The notes under the pieces: generated by a model
What the model was told of the DNA's origin: nothing
Databases searched by the model: none
The model's input: the letters and a program-made list of their open reading frames with translations, nothing else
Assembly: GCA_014058105.1 (NCBI GenBank)
Contig: JACGCM010000674.1
Coordinates: 558,001 to 622,000 of the forward strand
DNA: 64,000 nucleotides
Source of the DNA: Kingdonia uniflora
Taxonomy: Eukaryota; Streptophyta; Magnoliopsida; Ranunculales; Circaeasteraceae
Reading direction: 5' to 3'
Part shown: positions 57,338 through 64,000 of the stretch, piece by piece
How the letters are laid out: every line of letters starts with the position of its first letter
Numbering within the stretch: position 1 is the stretch's first letter
Program-made: the position numbers and the translations under genes

Positions 57338-58270
57338 TGAAAGGTTTTGGTTTATTATATTTTTTGTATGTGGAGTTCCGTGGTTATCTCAGTCGAAGAT
57401 GGTGATAGAAGTAAGACCACCAGACAAGTCTTCTACAACCAACGGCCGAGAAGGTAAATTGGTAAGTATAACTTTGATGAAGGAAAAACCAAAATGTTTT
57501 AACAATATTTATTTTTGAACTTATTTTGCTTTCTCATTCGAATGAGTTCTCTGATCGTTCGATCGACTTCTGGGAAAAGACAACCTTTTAAAGCGAGTTT
57601 TATACTGCATCTTTTTGTATGATTATTTGGGTATCTCGTTCGAATGACTTTGGGTGTCGTTCGAACGAGTCTCGGGAAAAACTGTTTTCATATTTAAGTA
57701 ACCTTTAGTTTGTTTTTCCTACTACCAAGTTTTTCCATAGAGTTTGTTTTTTTTGAGCTACATATTCTTTATCAGAGAGACTAATAAAGATCAATTAAAT
57801 ACCTAAAATCTTAAGGTTGATGTTTTATTAGACAAATTCTTCTTCCTACAAATTATTCTAGAGTGATTCGAGAAGGGTGTTCCTTGCTGCAAAATCAAAG
57901 AGAGTTGTTACAAGAATGAAGAAGAGTCATTGTAAGAATGAAGGAGAGTCGTTGCGAGAATGAAAGAGGTATGGCGTGAAGCTTAGATCATAAGAGAGAT
58001 AATCACGAAACGAGGTTATTGAGTCTGTAAGTATATTTTAAATTTTAACTCTTTTTTATTAGTTGATTTTTGGCTGTCGAATTCATCGATAAAGACCTGT
58101 GGTTTTTCTCCTGAATAAGGAGTTTTCACAGGGTGAACAAATACTTATGTCATTTAATTCCTTGTCATAACTATTGATTGTTTTCTGTTTAGTCCTAGAT
58201 TGATAATTGCTAAGAATATTTCTAACCTAATTTCTCGAAGTACATTAAATTATGAGCACATAGATTTTCA
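57338..58270 (+). repeat. copia 3' LTR
   Basis: It starts TGAAAGGTTTTGGTTTATTA and ends CATAGATTTTCA, followed by TCTCT. It matches 51785-52703 throughout. Confidence 0.92.
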
Positions 58271-58303
58271 TCTCTTTGATATGTATTTAACTAGTAAAGG
58301 CTT

Positions 58304-58699
58304 TGTAATGGCATGCTTTCTGGGTGGATAATCTTCGTTAATACTTTAGTAAAGATTACGCAATTATAACTTAAGCACATAGGATTTTACATAGAAACTC
58401 AGCAAACTCTGAGAAAAACCATGACCTCGAAGAGGGTTTTGGTGCAAAATCCAATAATTTGTTAGTTATTACAATTGTTGATTGTTAAGGATTTAAGAAT
58501 GTTTGATTAATAGTGCTGCAGATCTGATTAATCTATTATCTTCCTGTATTAAGGGGATCTCCCTGCAACGGCTCTATTTGACCAAGCATAGTAGGTTAAG
58601 AACTGTGGTCACAAATGTTACATCTTCTCGAATGATGGGTTGCCTTTGACTAAGTACCGTTAGCTTCTATTTATCGAATCTGGGAAATATGCAACTACA
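58304..58699 (-). repeat. 3' LTR of minus-strand Tat element
   Basis: Read in reverse it begins TGTAGTTGCATATTTCCCAG and ends GCATGCCATTACA. It is homologous to the plus-strand LTR at 63036-63524 (shared: 'agataatagatta.tcagatc', 'ttgtaataacta', 'tttttctcag', 'aagattatcc'). A purine tract (GAATAGGGAAAA) precedes it on the minus strand. Confidence 0.75.
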
Positions 58700-59394
58700 T
58701 TTTCCCTATTCTCAACATAATTACTTGTTGTTGCGTCGAGAAGAACATCGAAATGTGAATAGATTGTCGAAAACTATAGAAGTCTATGTTATGTCATTTT
58801 CAAGGTGAAAGTCAAATGAATCTGGTCACGTATTTTCCCGAGGAACATTTATGGTTGGTAGCTGGACGGTCTTACTTCAGGGCTTCCTGTGAAAGTAGAT
58901 ACTCCGATCTCTCCCCCTTTAGAATAGAAAATTTATTGAAAAGTTTTTGTGGCAATGAATAATGTACAAGTGGTCGATGGAACCCAAACAATTTCTTGTT
59001 TATCTTTTTGAATGCTTAATTTATGGTATAGTTGTTGTCGAAGAATGTTTTTGAAGTAATTTATTCATGATGCATAGAGTTTTTTGTGAAAATTATGCTA
59101 AGTATTTTATTCAACAATATTGATAGCATTAGATAGTAATATAGATAATATGCAGAGTGTTGCTTTTAAGCAAGTATTTGAGTTGATGTAAAGAGGGTCA
59201 TGTAATGGCTCTGCGAATGAAGAATGATGACCAGATGTTGTTCCTCTATGGGATATCTTAGTTTTGAGAAATATGACAAAACATGACATGTTTTGTTCGA
59301 TAAGTAATGAATTACAAACAAAGTAATGGTCGCCTCCAATCTTTAAAATCTTCATCTTCAGTAACATTATTCTATATTGTCTAAATTATATCGA

Positions 59395-60960
59395 GACTTA
59401 AATGTTCGATGACCTCGATGTCCAAAGTTTTTTTCTCACTGTCTTCGAGTATTGCAGCAATGTATGATAATACGTCAGCGTGGCGGTTCTCGGCTCGAGG
59501 GAGATATGAGATTGTTGTTGTTTAAATTTCTTCATTTTTCTTCGACCAGAGCTGCATAATCAACCATTTTGCTTGATGTTTTGAATGTTTTGTTATAATG
59601 GTTGGCGATAAGTAAGGAATTGACGTAAACAACTATTTTTCCGCTCTAAGGGCTATAACGAGATCTGGTCCATATAAGATAGCTTCATACTCTATTTCAT
59701 TGTTGATTTCATTATAACGAGCACGATGCCGATCCCTGATCCTCATGGTCCAGTAGATCCTTCAGTAAAAGGTTGCGATCCTGTACTTCATGACCATGTA
59801 TCTAGTTCTGCTTTTGAATAATCAGCCAGCACTTCTGCGAGTTCTTCCAATTTGGGGTCTTCCACTGAGAAGTCTGCTAAAAAGTCAGCTACTGCTTGTC
59901 CATTGATCGATATCTGAGGCTCGAAGGGGATATTACCCTTCGAGACTTTTCCATTTTAGAGAGTACAAGTTTGAGGGGAAACTTGGTAATGACTTTGATG
60001 GGATGAGCTTTGAAATAAGGTCAAAGATTCTGAGAGCTGTACACCAAGGTGAGTAGCTACTTTTTAGTTGTTGTATATCGTTTCTCAACAGGCATGAGAG
60101 TTTTGCTGATGAAGTAGATGAGGTTTTCTACACCATTGTCATCTCGAATAAGGATAAAACTAATAGAGTTTTTTGTGGTCAATAAGTACATTGTTAATAT
60201 TTTTTTCCATCAACAAGAGTACTCATTATGGGAGAGCGCCCCAAGTATCTTTTGAGATCTTGGAAAGCTAATTCACAGTCAGGGGTGGGTCCAAATGATT
60301 TCTACGGAGAACGAAGTAAAGAAGTTTGTATCGATAAGATGACTTGGAAATGAACCTGTGAAGAGCTACAATCTTGCCATCAAGCTTTTGTACATCTTTT
60401 TGGGTTTGAGGAGAGGTCATTGCAATGAGTACTTTGATTTGTGCCGGATCAATTTCTATTCCCCTCTTACTAACCAAATGATCCAGAAATTTACCCGATA
60501 CAACACCAAATTGGTATTTTTTTTGGGTTGAGTTTCATTTGGTAAGTACAAAGAATGTCGAAGATGGTCTATAGATTATTGTAATGATCTTCTCACCATA
60601 AGATTTTGTAGATCATTTCATCGATGTATACTTCCATAATTTTGCCTAAATGATCTTTGAACATTTGAGTGACAAGTCGCTCATAAGTTGTTCCTGCATT
60701 CTTTAATCTAAAAGGCATTCTTATGTAACAGTAGAGACCTCTTTTCGTAACAAATATTGTCTTTTCTTGGTCTTCTTCAGCAAGAGGAACATGATTGTAA
60801 GCAGAAGCTGCATCCATCATTGAAATAAGTTCGTGCCCTACTACAGAGTCGAGGAGTTGAGGGATTAGAGGGAGAGGAAAATTATCCTTTGGTATGAACT
60901 TGTTTGGCTCTGTAAAGTCGACACAGAACCTGATTTTTCCATTTTTCTTCGGGACTGCCA
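59395..60960 (-). pseudogene. pol: Tat reverse transcriptase and RNase H
   Basis: RT (60961-60593): AVPKKNGKIRFCVDFTEPNK, then SMMDAASAYNHVPLAEEDQE with the first catalytic Asp. MPFRLKNAGTTYERLV and EVYIDEMIYK follow; the YIDD box reads YIDE, so the second Asp is Glu. Connection (60477-60268): SKRGIEIDPAQIKVLIAMTS, PQTQKDVQKLDGKIVALHRF. RNase H (about 59800-59400): NNEIEYEA, then in shifted frames VVNSDSLLIANHYN-like and ISYLPRAENRHADVLSYIAA, whose 'ADVLS' end matches the usual 'ADALS'. Stops and shifts separate the pieces. The 'KNG.IR.CVDFT.LNK' and 'K.RGIE..P.KI' signatures are those of the Tat/Ogre lineage. Confidence 0.88.
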
Positions 60961-61442
60961 CGATATTTGAGACACATTTTGGATATTTGGCTTCTCGAAT
61001 AAATCATACACGAAGGAGCTTATCTATTTCTTCATTCACGGCTTCTCAAGGGGGAGGGGGCTAAGTTGAGAAGTTTATGTACCACTGCTTTACTGTCTTA
61101 AAGGAGGTTGAGCTTGTGGCATGGTATCGAGGGTTCAATACTAGGCATTTCTTAAAAAGGTCATGCAAAGATGTCGATGCTTTTCTTTAGAAGTTGCATC
61201 ATGGTTTCTTTTTCATCAGATGTTAGTTTTGAGCCAATAAAGGTATTTTGTCCTAACCCATCGATTTCGATGGAGTCAACCGCCTCAGTATCATATTGCT
61301 CAAATGCTGGAGGAGGTTCATGCTGTAATTGCTATACTTTTAGAAGTATTGCCATGTGAGAGTTGGTAGTGGTATTTTTGCACATTCGTACGACAACTTG
61401 ACTTCCTTTGATCTCATACACTCCGTTATCTATTAGAAATCG

Positions 61443-61949
61443 CTAGGCCAGATGATATGTTGAAGATACTACCTTAATATGATATAACCAATTTCGACCT
61501 AAGATTCCCAAATACATTGTTTCAGCATCGATGACAATGAATTTGACATAAGTGGATTCTGGTCCCGCTTGATCTGGCATTGTGATTTCTCCCATAGCAG
61601 ACTCTTTGGAACCGTTAATCCCTATAATAGTTGTTGTCAAAGCTTTGACTGGATCTTTGGGGCCTAGAACATTAATAGCCCTCTTGAATAAAATGTCTAC
61701 TGCGCTTCCAGTACCAACCAAAATTTTATGTAGGTAGTCCTGACCTACTTTAAGCATTATAACTAAGGGGTCATCATGAGGGTACTTGACATGGCTGGTA
61801 TCACAGTCTTCGATGGAAATGTGATATGGAAGTTTAGTTTTGCTGAAGTTGGGGATAAGTTTTACTAATTTATCCGATGATGTCATCTTGTAGCAAGATG
61901 TAATTTTATCCTCTTTCTTTCTCTTCTTTCCCTTTTTAATTTCGATCAT
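61443..61949 (-). CDS. pol: Tat protease region
   Basis: An open frame of 168 residues. IEDCDTSHVKYPHDDPLVIM leads to LHKILVGTGSAVDILFKRAI, where the catalytic Asp-Ser/Thr-Gly should be: it reads GTGS, so Asp has become Gly and the enzyme would be inactive. TMYLGILGRNWLYHIKVVSS (usually 'YN.ILGR.WL') closes the fold. Upstream, at about 62120-62060 on the minus strand, a zinc-binding-like CxxYxxHxHETDNC region joins gag to this frame. Confidence 0.8.
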   Translation of the reverse strand: MIEIKKGKKRKKEDKITSCYKMTSSDKLVKLIPNFSKTKLPYHISIEDCDTSHVKYPHDDPLVIMLKVGQDYLHKILVGTGSAVDILFKRAINVLGPKDPVKALTTTIIGINGSKESAMGEITMPDQAGPESTYVKFIVIDAETMYLGILGRNWLYHIKVVSSTYHLA

Positions 61950-62059
61950 GTAAAGATGGTAAACTTGGCCTTGTCCTTGCTCTTGTTTGACTTCTTTTCT
62001 TTTAGTCTCTTCTTCGAGGAACTTCTAGATTTCGACTGCATACTCATGAAGTCTTCCAG

Positions 62060-63035
62060 CTAGCAGAATACGATCAAAGATTCGTATCAAAGAATAACAG
62101 TTGTCAGTTTCGTGGTTATGCACGTTATAATACTAGCACAAAGGTTTTTTGGGTACATCAGGAATTGCCTATTCTTCTTAAAATAATTTGTCACCCTTTA
62201 TCATTGGTAAGATAGTAGAGAGTGTGGTTGTCATAGGAGCCAAGACTAGAACGGCTCTATTTGGCTTTCCGTCTCTTTTCCTGACGTTATCAGTATTCTT
62301 CCCGCGCTGTTTGGGAGTCCCATTACTCATTGACTTCGGAAGTGGCGACGAAAATGCTTTATTGGAGTGGATGACTGATGAGTTATTCATCTTATCCTTT
62401 TAAGACCATTCTAATTCGATGTAGTTATTAACAACATCGATCATTTATGTCACTATTTTGGGTTTGTGCAAGGTAAGCTCTTCTCAAACTTTGGAGTCGA
62501 TATGGAGTGCCGAGGTAAATGCTGGATCGATAATTATAGGATCTAAATTTTTAATTTTCCTTGTTTCCTACAGAAAATGCGTGTAAAAACTCGCCAAGGT
62601 CTCTTTCGAACCTTGCTTAAAAAATAACAAAGAATCCGCTGTTATTTCTCGTTTCTTAGCATGAGCATAAATTGACTCGAAGAGGTGCTGTAACTGGCTA
62701 AATGTAGTGATGGAACCTTTGGGAATAGTATGAAACCATCTGAGAGGTTTTTCTTTAAGGCTCATGTTAAATAATCGGTAAAACATGTGATAAAGTTTAG
62801 AGTATAATCTAGCTGCTGCTTTGAAATGTCAGATGTGGGTAAGAGGTCAACGAGGCCTGCATATTGATGAAATTTTGGTATGTGGAAATTCTCTGGGATG
62901 GGCATGACTTCGAAATGGAGAGAAATAGGGCTTATTTCAATCCTATAGAGAATGGATCTTTGGCCTGGATTATCAGAGTGTATGGCTTGGATCTTATTGT
63001 TCAGGTCATCCAATGTAATAAGCTGCTGTAGAGTT
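62060..63035 (-). pseudogene. gag: Tat gag
   Basis: From 63035: ITLDDLNNKIQAIHSDNPGQ, then EVMPIPENFHIPKFHQYAGL (62930-62860), the usual 'I....IP..FK.P....Y.G..DP..H' start. Then FYRLFNMSLKEKPLRWFHTI and PKGSITTFSQLQHLFESIYA with LLFFKQGSKETLASFYTHF (62786-62568). The C-terminal basic linker with PKSMSNGTPKQRGKN is at 62390-62178, and the knuckle-like NVHNHETDNCYSL near 62120-62080. Stops between pieces. Gag packages element RNA. Confidence 0.82.
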
Positions 63036-63524
63036 GTAGTAGCATATTTCCCAGATTTGGCAAGGATAAGCCAGCATAACATAGTTGAAGACAGTCAGCA
63101 TTGCATTGTCAAGGACAGACAGCACTCAAGAAGTTACCACAAGTCCTCGACCTACTAAAGCTAGTTGTTGTGCCTAGTCAAGAAAGAGTCGGTAGAGATC
63201 CGCAAAGTTCGACCACTACCCCCGAAATAGGAGATTGTTTCTTTCTTTTCGTAAACAGCCCGTATCTAATATAAATATAGGCAGATAATAGATTATTCAG
63301 ATCCGCAACCCTGCTATTCTTAGTTCCAACCTTAATGTCACTCTAAAAACTTGTAATAACTAAACAACATAGTAGATTTTATATCAAAACCTTCCTCAAG
63401 GTTGTAGCTTTTCTCAGCTTTTACTAAGTTTTCCACGTAAAATCTTGCTTGTTAAGTTTATTATCGCACCATCCTTACAAAAAGTATTGGCAAAGATTAT
63501 CCTTCTGGAAAATACGCCACTACA
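63036..63524 (+). repeat. 5' LTR of plus-strand Tat element
   Basis: It starts TGTAGTAGCATATTTCCCAG and ends GCCACTACA, directly followed by the primer site. A TATA-like 'taatataaatatagg' lies at about 63268-63283. It is homologous to the LTR at 58304-58699 in the opposite orientation. Confidence 0.8.
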
Positions 63525-63526
63525 AT

Positions 63527-63544
63527 TGGCGTTGTATGTGGGAA
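63527..63544 (+). other. tRNA primer-binding site of plus-strand Tat element
   Basis: TGGCGTTGTATGTGGGAA sits 2 nt after the LTR end. The common Tat-type site is TGGCGCCGTCTGTGGGAA, so three bases differ. Confidence 0.8.
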
Positions 63545-63557
63545 TTACCACCCTTTT

Positions 63558-63888
63558 CTTTACCACCCCTGATCAAAAACAATCCGATGACGAATATAAA
63601 TCTCTGAAGCCATTCCAGCACGATAAGAGATCACAAGATCAATCCGATACCAGAAACAGTCGACCTGCACAGCGCAGTGATCAATCTTCAGAAATAAATA
63701 GAGTTAGTAAAAGCCAAAAGGTTAGAAGATTAGCGCATTCATTCTCAAGCTCTTCAAGTGGAAAGAGACGAAAGGTGGAAAGCCTTCGACCAACAAAGTT
63801 GAACACATCAGAAGGAAATGAAGAGATTAAGGAGAACCTACGATTGACTTATTCGTTGCCAAGCGTTACCAACACAAGCCTGAAGTGA
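63558..63888 (+). CDS. gag: N-terminal gag region of plus-strand Tat element
   Basis: The frame is open from within the LTR (63445) to 63888. The element-specific part begins after the primer site and is very polar: DQKQSDDEYKSLKPFQHDKR, a Ser-rich HSFSSSSSGKRRKVESLRPT (nuclear-localisation-like KRRK), then a charged tail. Disordered, Ser/Arg/Lys/Glu-rich N-termini are usual for Tat gag. It has no conserved domain. It ends at TGA (63886-63888), whether genuinely or by mutation I cannot tell; coding-like sequence follows to 64000. Confidence 0.5.
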
Positions 63889-64000
63889 TCATCGGTCAAG
63901 AACGACCCAAAGAGATGATCAACCAAGAGTATACGGATTATGAACTTCTCAATCCAGATCCCAAAATCTAGGCAGGGCTTCTCGACATTTTGGTTTGACA

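Larger units (their letters stand above)
51785..58270 (+). mobile_element. Ty1/copia element, gag only, with target duplication TCTCT
   Basis: Direct LTRs (51785-52703, 57338-58270) are flanked by TCTCT on both sides (51780-51784 and 58271-58275). The primer site TGGTACCAGGG (52706-52716) resembles the copia initiator-Met site TGGTATCAGAG. The purine tract ACAAAAGGGGGAGAT precedes the 3' LTR. A decayed gag lies at 52780-54650. From 54650 to 57337 I see no protease, integrase, RT or RNase H, so it is a gag-only derivative whose interior is about 4.6 kb. Confidence 0.92.
58304..63035 (-). mobile_element. Tat-lineage Ty3/gypsy element, minus strand, 5'-truncated by a related insertion
   Basis: Order on the minus strand: gag (63035-62060), protease (61949-61443), RT (about 61000-60590), RT-RNase H connection (60477-60268), RNase H (about 59800-59400), non-coding region, 3' LTR (58699-58304). 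Integrase was not found between RNase H and the LTR, so it is either deleted or too decayed to see. The gag N-terminus is cut at 63035 by a plus-strand LTR of the same family. Confidence 0.8.
63036..64000 (+). mobile_element. Plus-strand Tat element, 5' end (continues beyond window)
   Basis: LTR, primer site and the start of an internal region in the plus direction. It inserted into, or recombined with, the gag of a minus-strand member of the same family at 63035/63036. The 3' part lies outside the window, so a target duplication cannot be tested. Confidence 0.75.

Noticed and set aside
58700..59394. Integrase of the minus-strand Tat element
   Set aside because: No HHCC or DDE motif could be read in any minus-strand frame; the ORF at 59107-59367 has no integrase character.

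Overview
The window is nuclear DNA of a flowering plant, most likely a eudicot. The evidence is its Ty3/gypsy (Tat and Athila lineages), Ty1/copia and CACTA elements, together with captured pieces of typical plant genes (CYP71-type cytochrome P450, homomeric acetyl-CoA carboxylase, NTAQ1, an E-class PPR protein). I see no intact host gene, tRNA, rRNA or CRISPR array. Almost everything that codes is a decayed transposable element or a gene fragment carried by one. It reads as a gene-poor, probably heterochromatic, block of nested insertions. The species cannot be named from what I see.

Layout. 1-7718: tandem copies of a Tat-like LTR element (LTRs 905-1637 and 7018-7718) with no gag-pol, but with antisense genes: a PF04195-like 'gypsy-type transposon' protein and a small ORF present in three copies. 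8292-8658 and 23857-23990: a gypsy gag on the minus strand, split by a 15.2-kb CACTA element (8659-23856, 3-bp target duplication ATA). That CACTA carries a degraded TNP2 transposase and a second En/Spm-type gene (PF03004-like). The second gene is itself split by a smaller CACTA-type element (14921-21490), which carries intron-containing fragments of ACC1, NTAQ1 and a CYP71 P450. 23991-33703: fragments of at least three copia elements on the minus strand, one LTR, a cluster of seven CACGTG boxes, and long stretches where I recognise nothing.

33704-51030: a 17.3-kb Athila element with target duplication ATTGG. It has been inflated by a Tat-like fragment (about 35600-39790) in its leader and by a second gene-capturing CACTA-type element (41959-46249, with a PPR fragment) inserted inside its reverse transcriptase. 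51785-58270: a copia element with target duplication TCTCT, gag and LTRs but no pol seen. 58304-63035: a minus-strand Tat element (gag, protease, RT, RNase H, 3' LTR). 63036-64000: the start of a plus-strand member of the same Tat family (LTR, primer-binding site, gag) that cuts the first one and runs off the window.

The most notable content is the pair of elements at 14921-21490 and 41959-46249. They share CACTACAA termini and arrays of TGACGT/ACGTCA subterminal repeats, have no visible transposase, and hold pieces of four unrelated host genes with introns still in place. They look like one gene-capturing, non-autonomous CACTA ('Pack-CACTA') family. Both landed inside coding sequence of other mobile elements, so the insertion junctions are unusually clear.
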